This document shows, piece after piece, positions 24,617-34,300 of a DNA stretch of 46,947 bases. A program made the position numbers and the translations under genes. This DNA comes from CAYXFD01 sp964464175 (GTDB lineage: Bacteria > Cloacimonadota > Cloacimonadia > Cloacimonadales > JAJBBL01), in assembly GCA_964464175.1 (NCBI GenBank), contig CAYXFD010000024.1, positions 1-46,947 on the forward strand. The letters are read 5' to 3'. Below the pieces are notes generated by a model. The model had not been told where the DNA came from. It made no database searches and saw only the letters and a program-made list of their open reading frames with translations. Within the stretch, counting starts at the first letter, position 1; each line of letters begins with the position of its first letter.

Positions 24617-26353
24617 ATGAAGAAAGTGATAGTTTTGTTTAGTTTTTTATTGTTGTTTAGTACTGCTATCTGGGGGCAGACAGCAGTAGAGCCAGATTTA
24701 GTTAGCGGCACTTACCAGATATCATCTCTTGAAAATCTTTATTGGATTGCTGCTGATTCAGACAGGTGGGGAGATGATTATATCCAAACCTCTGATATAG
24801 ATGCTTCGGAAACGAGCACTTGGTTCAGTGGACAGGGATGGCTGCCTATCGGTAACAGTGCCAATAAATTTACCGGCAACTATGATGGAGATGGTTACAG
24901 TATCTCTGATCTGACCAGCAACAGACCTTCATCTAATGAGATCGGACTTTTTGGAGAAATAGACGGACAATCAACGAAATGGGTAGTAATTGAAAATCTT
25001 ACCCTCATTGATGTTGTAGTAAAAGGTGGTGATCAGGTAGGTGGTTTGGTTGGAAGAACGGAGCAGTTCAATAAAATCACAAATTGCCATGTGAGTGGAT
25101 CCGTCGAAGGCCGTAGGAATGTCGGCGGTTTAGTCGGTTTCGGACTAAGAACGGATTTTTTGCAGTGCAGTTCCTCTGCTGATATTTCAGTAAACAATTA
25201 TACCGGTGCCCTTTATCACGGCAGCCTTATCGGTCATATGAACACCTCTGCTACGGTTAATGAGTGTTATGCGACAGGTAATGTTTCAGGTCGCAGCAGA
25301 GTCGGAGGATTAATCGGAGCGATTGGCTGGAACAGTTATGTTGAAAATAGTTATGCCACGGGTAACGTAGAGAGTGACACCGTAGTTAATCCCATGATAG
25401 GGGGCTTAATCGGTGAAGTTTGGAATGCTGCCGTTAGGTATAGTTATTCCACAGGTGCAGTGGATACAGTGGGTGTGACGAGTGCTTACGGCGGGTTAGT
25501 CGGCAGCAAAACAACAGATTCGAATTATGAGGATACAGAAAATTTCTGGGATACTGAAACAAGTGGTTTAGATACTTCTGAAATGGGTACAGGTAAAACT
25601 ACTTCGGACATGAAGACTCAAACTACCTTTACCGATGCAGACTGGGATTTCACTGACATCTGGTCAATTGATGAAGGTGAAAATAATGGATATCCTTACC
25701 TGCAATGGCAGCAATTTGATGATCCCCCTCTTCCGGTCGAATTGGCATACTTCTCGGCTCAGGTTACGGCGGATATAGCGGTTAATCTGGAATGGCGAAC
25801 CGAAACAGAAACCGATATGCTCGGTTATAATATCCTCCGGAGTGAGACCAATAATACCGGTGGAGCGATAAAAATCAATCCGTTCCTCATTACAGCCCAT
25901 AATGTCTCCTCAGCAGTCAGTTACAGTTTTCTCGATGTTGAAGTTATTAACGGGCAGTTCTATTTCTACTGGCTCGAAGCGTTAGAATATGATCTGACCA
26001 GCCATCTCTACGGACCGGTTTCGCTACTGGTAGATTATGAGGAGGAACCCGGAACAACCCCAACTCTCTTAACTACCGAGTTGATAGGAGCTTATCCTAA
26101 CCCCTTTAATCCCGCAACAGCGATACGCTTTTCCCTGTCGGAAAAAACAGAGGTGACGATTGCTATTTATAATATGTTGGGACAGCGGGTTCAGACCATT
26201 GTGAGTGAGCAGTTTTATCCGGAAGGACATCATTCCGTTGTCTGGCAGGGAGAGGATTTAAGCGGGAAAAAAGCCGCCTCAGGAGTCTATTTCTATAAGA
26301 TGAGAACTTCTGACGGCTTCGAGAGATTAAAAAAGCTGGTATTACTAAGATAA
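24617..26353 (+). CDS. Exported GLUG-repeat protein with C-terminal sorting domain (paralogue of 22369)
   Basis: A 578-aa protein. ATG at 24617 is chosen over an in-frame TTG at 24593 because GGAGG lies six bases before it and a canonical signal peptide follows (MKKVIVLFSFLLLFSTAIWG). GLUG-type repeats (VGGLVGR, VGGLVGF, VGGLIGA, IGGLIGE, YGGLVGS) fill about residues 85-330. The C-terminal part is almost identical to that of the 22369 protein, including a 310-bp tract without a single difference, then YPNPFNPAT and a sorting domain ending in RLKKLVLLR. It has fewer repeat units than its neighbour, so the repeat region has changed while the anchor region was kept the same. Probably a surface adhesin-like protein. 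Confidence 0.88.
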   Translation: MKKVIVLFSFLLLFSTAIWGQTAVEPDLVSGTYQISSLENLYWIAADSDRWGDDYIQTSDIDASETSTWFSGQGWLPIGNSANKFTGNYDGDGYSISDLTSNRPSSNEIGLFGEIDGQSTKWVVIENLTLIDVVVKGGDQVGGLVGRTEQFNKITNCHVSGSVEGRRNVGGLVGFGLRTDFLQCSSSADISVNNYTGALYHGSLIGHMNTSATVNECYATGNVSGRSRVGGLIGAIGWNSYVENSYATGNVESDTVVNPMIGGLIGEVWNAAVRYSYSTGAVDTVGVTSAYGGLVGSKTTDSNYEDTENFWDTETSGLDTSEMGTGKTTSDMKTQTTFTDADWDFTDIWSIDEGENNGYPYLQWQQFDDPPLPVELAYFSAQVTADIAVNLEWRTETETDMLGYNILRSETNNTGGAIKINPFLITAHNVSSAVSYSFLDVEVINGQFYFYWLEALEYDLTSHLYGPVSLLVDYEEEPGTTPTLLTTELIGAYPNPFNPATAIRFSLSEKTEVTIAIYNMLGQRVQTIVSEQFYPEGHHSVVWQGEDLSGKKAASGVYFYKMRTSDGFERLKKLVLLR

Positions 26354-26760
26354 ATTTTCCTCCCCTGTTACTTCATTATGCTCAAACTAAACAGAGAGAT
26401 GATAATGGGTTAGCCAATAATCTATTACCTCACTAACGTTTATATCTCTACTTTACGAAACCAGAGGTATTTATCTTCAACTGTTTGCCAGTCAGTGGCT
26501 TGGGCTTATCTTTTGTCTGTTAAATACGCTGAATATCTGTATAAATAATAGAGGAAAACAAGGAAAATACTAATAAATTCTTGACAAGCAAAAGACCTTT
26601 TGTTCTCTTTGAGCCATTAAAAGAGGAAAGTGAATCTTTGAAGGCTGAGCAAAAAAGAGATACCCTACACTTTCAATACTCATCAATAGTGGCGAAAGAA
26701 GAAAGAGCCTGGACGAAAGATTTCTTATCTTCAAAAAAGCAAAAGGTATTGGAGGAACTA
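26354..26760. other. Intergenic region, no convincing gene
   Basis: Nothing is recognised in 26354-26570. TTGACA at 26581 is followed by the inverted repeat CAAAAGACCTTTTG. The frame of the next gene is open back to a TTG inside this box, without a ribosome site, and is treated as untranslated leader. Confidence 0.5.
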
Positions 26761-27039
26761 ATGGAACAGAATTTTTCATTGAAAGACTATCAGAATGAAT
26801 TCAGAAAGATCATCGTTAAGGAAACCAAAAAGGACTTCGCTACTCATCTGATCTTTTACATCATCATCAATGCCGGTCTGATTATTTTCAACAGATTGGT
26901 TACTCCGGACGTAAATTGGTTCTGGTGGCCTCTTTTAGGGTGGGGTGCAGGCCTGATGATGGATTTCTTTGCCTCTCTTAATGTTAATAAAGATTTGGAA
27001 AGAAAGGAAGCTCTGGCAGAGAAGAGGTTAATGAGATAA
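26761..27039 (+). CDS. Small 2TM-domain membrane protein
   Basis: A 92-aa protein with the 2TM domain pattern: a first helix in ATHLIFYIIINAGLIIFNRL (about 27-46), a short loop with VNWFWWPLLGWG, and a second helix in GAGLMMDFFASL. A charged C-terminal tail follows. The function of 2TM proteins is unknown, although related modules occur at the ends of some signalling proteins. ATG at 26761 has TTGGAGG five bases upstream. An extension to 26581 (60 more residues, TTG start) is open but lacks a ribosome site. It stands alone between the GLUG and protease genes. Confidence 0.75.
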   Translation: MEQNFSLKDYQNEFRKIIVKETKKDFATHLIFYIIINAGLIIFNRLVTPDVNWFWWPLLGWGAGLMMDFFASLNVNKDLERKEALAEKRLMR

Positions 27040-27826
27040 TTCCAGCTAACAGCTTGTAGTTATTAGCCGTTTCAAAGCCAGTTTATGGTTTTTTTAACCA
27101 AAATGATTGTCTATAGGAGACATTTGTAAAAGTTATTGGAAGAATAACAAATATGTCCTCTTGCTATGAGATGGAGTTCTCATAGGAATAACTTGCTTCT
27201 GGAGATCAAAAGCAAACAGGATGGTTGTCTTTGTTATCTCTGATGCTGATTGAACAGCAAACACTTCAGCAATCTTTTTTGGTTGTCAGAAACCGGTCTT
27301 AGTTTCATAACACCGTGACCCTTAAGGCATACCGGGAAGAGCAATATTTAACCCAGGCAATGCTTTAGTTGCTTCTTATAAATCTGTGCTTAGTTAAGGG
27401 GTCAAATACCCCTTGACCCATTATGCTGTTCTACAGCTCCGATTTCGGAATCATTTCACCAATTACCAGAGCTGTAAGAAGTACTCTCCATTTCAAATAA
27501 GGGGAGGCAAGACTCCTTGTTTTAGACAAATCAAGTAATAGGTAGTTTGTTAGTTTTGTTAGTTAAAAATGAAAGTTGGCAACTATATCCTTTTCCCGGA
27601 ATTTTTTGTCTTAACGAACAAATGAATGCCTTTTCTTTTGCTTATCGTTCCTGACCTGCCTTGATCGAAGGGACAACACAGGTCAGGGACAAATCCCTTT
27701 GGGGCGGCAGACGGGCAGAAAAAAAGTCACGAGGCGGCAGCAAGGTCATCATCAGTATATATTTCTTGACAAGTTTTAAAGAAAAGTCATTTTTTTGAAA
27801 AATTTGAGATCTTTGGGGAGATAATT
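27040..27826. other. 787-base intergenic region with inverted repeats, no gene seen
   Basis: Two overlapping, mutually exclusive stems lie at 27396-27419: AAGGGG/CCCCTT and GGGTCAA/TTGACCC. A 9-bp inverted repeat CCTGACCTG...CAGGTCAGG lies at 27650-27687 with a 20-base loop. The TTGAC box of the next gene is at 27766. No frame with a ribosome site was found, and no known RNA was recognised. Confidence 0.5.
27766..27771 (+). promoter_or_regulatory. Candidate -35 box (CTTGACA) for the 27827 protease gene
   Basis: TTGACA lies 61 bases before ATG in the context TTCTTGACAAGTTTTAAAG. The -10 region is unclear (T-rich). Confidence 0.35.
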
Positions 27827-30800
27827 ATGCTAAGAACTGTAATGTTATTGAGTTTACTGGTCGTTTGTCTTACTTCTTTCCTCTATGCACCGGACAGGGA
27901 AGTCAGGTCGGCAGAGAGACCATTTATAGATATCTATCAGGTTCCTGACGAGGCTATCGAAGAAGGAAGAATATGGATTCAATTCCGGGAAGAGATGTCC
28001 GGATATCTCGATAATCTTGAGATAAGAATAGATAGCGAGGGTGTCATTATTTTAGGAATATCAGGGATAGACGATTTAAACCGGACTTATGCAGTTTATG
28101 AGGTAACTCGATTATTCGACAGTCCTTCTTTGAAGAATGAATATGAATGGCGTCACCGCCGGTGGGGTTTACATCTCTGGTATGAATTTCGCTTTGCAGA
28201 CAAAGGCGATATCAGGGATATTGTGATGGCCTACCGTGATTTGAAGGATATTTTGGATTGGGCAGAACCTGAGTATAAAAAGAGACTGATCAGTTCGCCG
28301 GTTCAGAATTTTGCTGATTACCGAGACTTTTCCCGCTGGACACCTAATGACCCGCAGCTCGGGAATCAGTGGCATTACAACAATACCGGACAGCAGAATG
28401 GGGCTCCCGGAGCAGATATTAGTATGTTCAGCGCCTGGGAGATTGAGAAGGGGCATTCCGATGTAGTGGTTGCCGTAATAGATGACGGAATTCAGTTTAA
28501 TCATCCCGATTTAGCCGGTAATATGTGGGCAGGTATCGGTTTTAATTTTGTTGATAATACGAGCACCATAAATCCCGGAGACCACGGAACTCATGTGGCA
28601 GGAACTGTAGCAGCAGTTAACAATAACAGTGTCGGTGTAGCCGGTGTAGCCGGGGGGTCAGGTTTAGATGACGGCGTCAGGCTCATGTCCTGTCAGGTAT
28701 TCCGGGGGAACAGCCAGGATGGTTTTCATGTAGCTCCCGTTTATGCTGCAGATAATGGTGCTGCCATCTCTCAGAATAGCTGGGGATATGGATCACCGCG
28801 CGTCTATAATCAGCCGGTTTTAGATGCGATTGACTATTTCAATCTGAATGGGGGTGGGACTGTTTTGAATGGCGGCTTAACGGTCTTTGCAGCGGGTAAT
28901 GATAACACCAACGGTCAATTCTATCCTGCCTGCTATCCCGGAGCTTTTTCAGTAGCAGCTACCAATAATCAGGATCAGAGATCATGGTATTCAACTTATG
29001 ACACCTGGGTAGATATTTCCGCACCGGGTGGTGAAACAAACAGTGTTACTGCCCGTGGGGTATTGAGTACTATCACTTCCAGTTCTTACCAGTATTATCA
29101 GGGAACATCTATGGCTTGTCCTCATGCTTCCGGGGTTGCAGCTCTGATAACTTCTCTGGCACATCGTAACGGAGAGATGCTGGATAATCTGGATATTGCA
29201 GATATTCTGAGAAATACGACGGATTACCATTATGATGCTAATCCCGGATTTATCGGACAGTTAGGGACCGGAAGGTTAAATGCCAATGCGGCGTTGCTGG
29301 AAGTTCAGGACATGCTTACAGGTGTCATGAATCCCCGGAATTTCACTGCTGTTGCTGTCGGTACGAGTCAGATCGACCTTTCCTGGCTGATGAATAATGA
29401 CAACAATGACGTAATGCTTGTCTGGACACCGGACGGAGTTTTTGGGATTCCGGAAAACGGTGTTGTCTATCTTGCCGGTCAGGAGATTCCGGGAGGTGGA
29501 AATGTACTTTACCGGGGAAGTGAAACCAACTTTAGTCATTCAGACCTTGAAGAGACAACAACTTATTATTATAAAGCCTTTTCTTATGATCTGACCAATC
29601 ATTATTCCAGCGGGAGAGCGACAACAGCTACTACGGATTACGAACCTTTTATCCTACCTTTTACAGAAGATTTTAATGTTTCAGCTGCTATTCCTGCTTT
29701 ATGGCAGGTTTCGGAATATCAGGGAAGCGGGCTGTTATGGCAGGTTGGAACCTTGAGCGGCGGTTTGTCCGGTACTACGGGAGATTATGCCTATATCTCA
29801 GGAGCACTTCTGGCGAATACCGATACCGATCTGATAACCCCGACAATAAATATGTCCGCATATTCAGATATAGCAGTCTCTTTTTCCCATTATGCCAGTG
29901 CTTCCTGGCTTGGTTCCTTTACGGCTGCCTTTTCTTATAGTTTAGATAATGGTCTCAATTGGACAGAGATTGCTTCCTGGTCTGCCTCGACAGCTAATCC
30001 GGCTATTTTCAACCAGACCATACCCGCTCTGAGTGGGGAACCTCTGGTCAAATTCAAATGGAATTTTACCAGTACCTGGGCAAGTCATTTCTGGTGTTTC
30101 GATGATCTTACCATAAGCGGAGAGTTTGCGGGTCTTCCTGTGCCGCAAGATTTGACAGCAGAAGCCGGTAACGAGGAGGTCAATCTCTCCTGGTCAGCAC
30201 CCGGTTCTGCAACCCCACAAGGTTACAATGTCTATCGCGATGATCTGTTGTTAAATAGTGACCCTGTTCTTCAGACAGAGTTTGCAGACCCTGATGTGCA
30301 AAACTTTGTAACCTACAACTATTTTGTTACCGCTCTTTATCAGGAAGGGGAGTCAGCTCCTTCCAATAATGCTGAAGCAACTCCTTACTGGCTGCAGCCT
30401 CCGGGGAGTTTAACGGCAACCCCGTTCCACAACCAGGTAATATTGGAGTGGGAAGAATCGTTTACAGACGATCTCGAAGTTCTCGGCTATAATGTTTACC
30501 GGGATGACCAGCAGATAAATCCGGAACTGCTGATAGAGACCGGATATGAAGACAGCAGTGTCGAGAATGATGTCGAGTATCAGTATTATGTTACGGCAAT
30601 TTGTGATTTTGGAGAATCAGGAGCCTCGAATGTGGTCGAAGCTACTCCTTATTCGCTTAATCCACCCCAAAATCTGACAGCTGCTCCTCTCAACGGCTCT
30701 ATTGAGCTGAGCTGGGAAGAACCGGAACCTCAGGGATTGGTGATTCTTGGTTATAATATTTACCGGGATCAGGAATTGCTAAATACAGAAGCGGTTACCG

Positions 30801-31225
30801 CCAATGAATTTGCAGACAGCGAAGTGATAAACGATGAGATTTACCACTACCATGTCACCGCATTATATGACGAAGGTGAATCAGAACCCTCGAATGAGGT
30901 AGAGATAGAAGCCTTTGTCAATGCTGAAGACCATTTGAATCTTCCGCTTAGTACCCGTCTCCATGCAAACTATCCTAACCCCTTTAATCCTGAGACTACA
31001 ATTAACTTTGATCTGAAACAGGCTGGTTTTGTTTCCATCGAGGTTTTCAATATTAAAGGCCAGAAGGTGACTACTCTGATCGATGATTACAGGGAAGCGG
31101 GATCTTACAGACTTGTCTGGAACGGAAAGAACGATAGCAAGAGAGAGATAAACAGTGGTATTTTCTTTTACAGGATGAAGAGCGGTGAATATACTGCAAC
31201 AAGGAAGATGATCCTGCTCAAATAG
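27827..31225 (+). CDS. Exported S8 subtilisin-like protease with Fn3 domains and sorting domain
   Basis: An 1132-aa secreted protease. The signal peptide ends near residue 20. A pro-region (about 30-165, starting RPFIDIYQVPDEA) is shared with the two other S8 proteins of this island. The S8 catalytic domain (about 175-495) has Asp219 in AVIDDG, His253 in HGTHVAGT, oxyanion Asn358 in FAAGN and Ser428 in GTSMACPHASG. Then come an Fn3-like domain, a MAM or choice-of-anchor-J-like domain (about 610-765), three Fn3 domains (about 770-1030) and the sorting domain from YPNPFNPET (1049) to the end. All catalytic residues are intact. It probably degrades extracellular protein. A GTAG hairpin follows at 31261. 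Confidence 0.93.
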   Translation: MLRTVMLLSLLVVCLTSFLYAPDREVRSAERPFIDIYQVPDEAIEEGRIWIQFREEMSGYLDNLEIRIDSEGVIILGISGIDDLNRTYAVYEVTRLFDSPSLKNEYEWRHRRWGLHLWYEFRFADKGDIRDIVMAYRDLKDILDWAEPEYKKRLISSPVQNFADYRDFSRWTPNDPQLGNQWHYNNTGQQNGAPGADISMFSAWEIEKGHSDVVVAVIDDGIQFNHPDLAGNMWAGIGFNFVDNTSTINPGDHGTHVAGTVAAVNNNSVGVAGVAGGSGLDDGVRLMSCQVFRGNSQDGFHVAPVYAADNGAAISQNSWGYGSPRVYNQPVLDAIDYFNLNGGGTVLNGGLTVFAAGNDNTNGQFYPACYPGAFSVAATNNQDQRSWYSTYDTWVDISAPGGETNSVTARGVLSTITSSSYQYYQGTSMACPHASGVAALITSLAHRNGEMLDNLDIADILRNTTDYHYDANPGFIGQLGTGRLNANAALLEVQDMLTGVMNPRNFTAVAVGTSQIDLSWLMNNDNNDVMLVWTPDGVFGIPENGVVYLAGQEIPGGGNVLYRGSETNFSHSDLEETTTYYYKAFSYDLTNHYSSGRATTATTDYEPFILPFTEDFNVSAAIPALWQVSEYQGSGLLWQVGTLSGGLSGTTGDYAYISGALLANTDTDLITPTINMSAYSDIAVSFSHYASASWLGSFTAAFSYSLDNGLNWTEIASWSASTANPAIFNQTIPALSGEPLVKFKWNFTSTWASHFWCFDDLTISGEFAGLPVPQDLTAEAGNEEVNLSWSAPGSATPQGYNVYRDDLLLNSDPVLQTEFADPDVQNFVTYNYFVTALYQEGESAPSNNAEATPYWLQPPGSLTATPFHNQVILEWEESFTDDLEVLGYNVYRDDQQINPELLIETGYEDSSVENDVEYQYYVTAICDFGESGASNVVEATPYSLNPPQNLTAAPLNGSIELSWEEPEPQGLVILGYNIYRDQELLNTEAVTANEFADSEVINDEIYHYHVTALYDEGESEPSNEVEIEAFVNAEDHLNLPLSTRLHANYPNPFNPETTINFDLKQAGFVSIEVFNIKGQKVTTLIDDYREAGSYRLVWNGKNDSKREINSGIFFYRMKSGEYTATRKMILLK

Positions 31226-31260
31226 CAACAGAATTTTTTTTATATGAAGATTAGGCAACT

Positions 31261-31287
31261 GTAGCAGGAAGAGTCAACTCTTCCTAC
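31261..31287. repeat. GTAG hairpin (REP-like) between two protease genes
   Basis: GTAG, C, AGGAAGAGT (31266-31274), CA, ACTCTTCCT (31277-31285), AC. The form is the same as the hairpins at 1994 and 2725. No T run follows directly, although a T tract lies upstream at 31233. Confidence 0.6.
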
Positions 31288-31318
31288 GGATATATTATAC
31301 CAAAGCTCAAGATTTTTC

Positions 31319-31324
31319 TTGACG
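31319..31324 (+). promoter_or_regulatory. Candidate -35 box (CTTGACG) for the 31383 protease gene
   Basis: TTGACG lies 64 bases before ATG. GTTAAA or TTAAAT at 17-18-base spacing could be the -10. Confidence 0.4.
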
Positions 31325-31382
31325 CAAAATAATACAGTTCTGTTAAATATCAAGAATTCAAGATCAATAAAGGAGACTCATA

Positions 31383-34300
31383 ATGTTTAGAAAGGTTCTT
31401 GTTTTATTAACGATTATCATTTTCAGCCTGATAACCCTTTTGTCTGCTTCCCAAGAGAGTATCAGATTTGGTGAACGTCCGTTTATCGATATCTACAAAG
31501 TGTCCGAGGGGGCGATGGAAGAAGGCTGGATCCGGATAAAATTTCAGGAACAATATACTGAGCATCTGGATAATGTCCCGGTCAGCAGAGATGAAAACGG
31601 CAGAGTTCTCTTCAGCATACCCGAAATAGATGAGCTTAACCGCTATTATGAAGTCACCTCGATAACAAAGCTCTTCACCAGTCCCGCTCTGAAAAACGAC
31701 TATGAATGGCGGCACCGCCAATGGGGCTTTCATCTCTGGTATGAGATCCATTATGAAACGAAAGAGGATATCAGAGATATCGTTATGGCTTACCGCAGCC
31801 TGGAAAGCATGATAAGCTGGGCAGAACCGGAGTATAAAAAGAGATTACTAAGCGAAAGTATCGAACCGCTCCGTTGGGAGCCGAATGATCCGAGGCTTGA
31901 CGAACAGTGGCATTATAACAATACAGGGCAGCAAAACGGTACTCCAGGAAAAGATATCAGCCTCTTCACCGCCTGGGATATCGAGAAGGGACTCGATGAT
32001 GTCATAGTTGCAGTCATTGACGGAGGTATTGATCATAATCATAATGATCTAACAGCCAATATGTGGCCCGGGATTGGTTACAATTTTGTTAACGGTTCAT
32101 CCACGATAGCACCTCATAATCATGGTACTCACGTTGCCGGCACAATTGCTGCCGTGAATAACAACAATACCGGAGTTGCCGGAGTTGCCGGAGGTTCCGG
32201 GAGTGGTGACGGTGTGCGCCTGATGTCCTGTCAGGTCTTTACCTCCTCGTCGAGCGGTGGCTTTCATTTAGCACCTGTTTATGCTGCCGACGAAGGTGCT
32301 GCTATCTCTCAGAACAGTTGGGGTTATACTTCGGTGGGAGTTTATGATCAAACAACTTTGGATGCCATAGACTACTTCAACGCTAATGGCGGCGGGGAAG
32401 TAATGACCGGCGGAATAACGATCTTTGCTGCCGGTAATGAGAATGATAACGGAGCCTGGTATCCCGGCTATTATGCGGGAGCGTTTTCCGTGGCAGCCAC
32501 CAATAATCAGGATCAAAAATCCTGGTACTCCACTTATGGTACCTGGGTGGATATTTCCGCACCGGGCGGAGAGACCAACAGTGTCACGGCAAGAGGGGTT
32601 CTTAGTACTTTAAACAATAATTCTTACGGATTCTATCAGGGAACCTCAATGGCTTGCCCGCACGCTTCCGGGGTGGCAGCTCTGATCCTGTCCTATGCCT
32701 ACAGGAATGGAGCAATACTAACATCGGCAGAAGTGGCAGATTTGTTGAGAGATACCACAGATGATCATTATGCTGTCAATCCGGGCTATCTCGGTGAGCT
32801 CGGTACGGGAAGACTGAATGCCCATGCCGCTTTATTGGAGGTTACTCCCCCGGACGGACCTTTTGTCAGATTAGAGGACTATTCTCTGACCGGTAATCAA
32901 TCAAACACTCCCCAGAATAATGAGATTATCGATATTGATTTAGTACTTGAGAATATCGGTAACGAGCCCGCCTACAATGTTCTTGCTCAGTTGAGTACAG
33001 ATTCGGATGAGGTTACTATCTTAGAGAATCAGGAGAATTTCGGGACGATAGCTGCTTCGGCTTCTGTGACCAGGCCCAATGCCTTTCAGATTCAGACTGC
33101 TGCTGATATTGAAGATCAAACCACTCTGGCTTTCTCTATTCTGATAACCTCCGGAAGCGACAGCTGGACATCAGTTTTCAGTTTTGAGGTCAATGCCCCT
33201 CACCTGGACGTTGCAGGTCTTACTATTGAGGATCCAGCGCCGGGTGGTAATAGTAACGGAAGACTTGATCCCGGAGAAACAGTCTCCATGATCTTCAATA
33301 TAGATAACGCCGGACAGACAGGCTCACAATCAGGAACAGCATTACTGGAGGCAGATCATCCGGAAGTAACACTTGTTAGTTCTGTTGAGAATATTCCTGC
33401 TTTACTGCCCGGTTATTCTGCTGAAGCAACTTATGCTGTTATTATAGGTGAAGGGATAGATTTGGGAACTGTTGTTGATTTTACGCTGACGATGAGCTAT
33501 GGCGATCATACTTCTCAATATATCCGGTCATTACCCGTCGGAATTGTACTCGAAGACTTCGAGACAGGCGATTTCAGTTCATTTCCCTGGAGCTTTTCCG
33601 GTAACCAGGATTGGCAAATCGTCAGCGATACGGTTTATGAAGGGAGCTATTCAGCTAAGTCCGGAATCATTGCTCATAGTCAAACTACGTCAATGGAAGT
33701 CACTATGAATATAGCTGCTAATGGAGAGATCAGTTTCTACCGGAAAGTATCTTCGGAAAGCAGTTACGATTATCTCCGGTTTTATATTGACGGAGTTCAG
33801 CAAGAAGAATGGGCAGGAGAATTAGACTGGTCGGAAGTGTCTTATCCGGTTACTGCCGGGGAACGAACTTTCCGGTGGACGTACATAAAAGATGGGTCTG
33901 TCTCAACCGGTTCAGACTGCGCCTGGATAGATTATATTGTCTTTCCTGAACTTACCTCAGATGACGCACCACGTAACTTGACTGCCTCTGCCGGTAACGG
34001 ATATGTTACCCTTAACTGGGAAACCCCTCAGGGACTCTCTCCACTTTCTTACAATGTTTACAGAAATAGCTCTTCTCTGATCAACACAGAATTACTGACT
34101 TATACCGACAATAGTGTCGTCAATGGACTAACGTATGAATACTATGTGACAGCCCTTTATACTGAGGGGGAATCTGAGCCTTCCAATATTGTTTCAGCGA
34201 CCCCGGCAGCAACAATTAATATCGAAATCGGATCCGGTACGAATACTAACGGTACAACTCAGGCTGCCCCGGTAAATATCTGGTATCGTAGTTTACGGGG

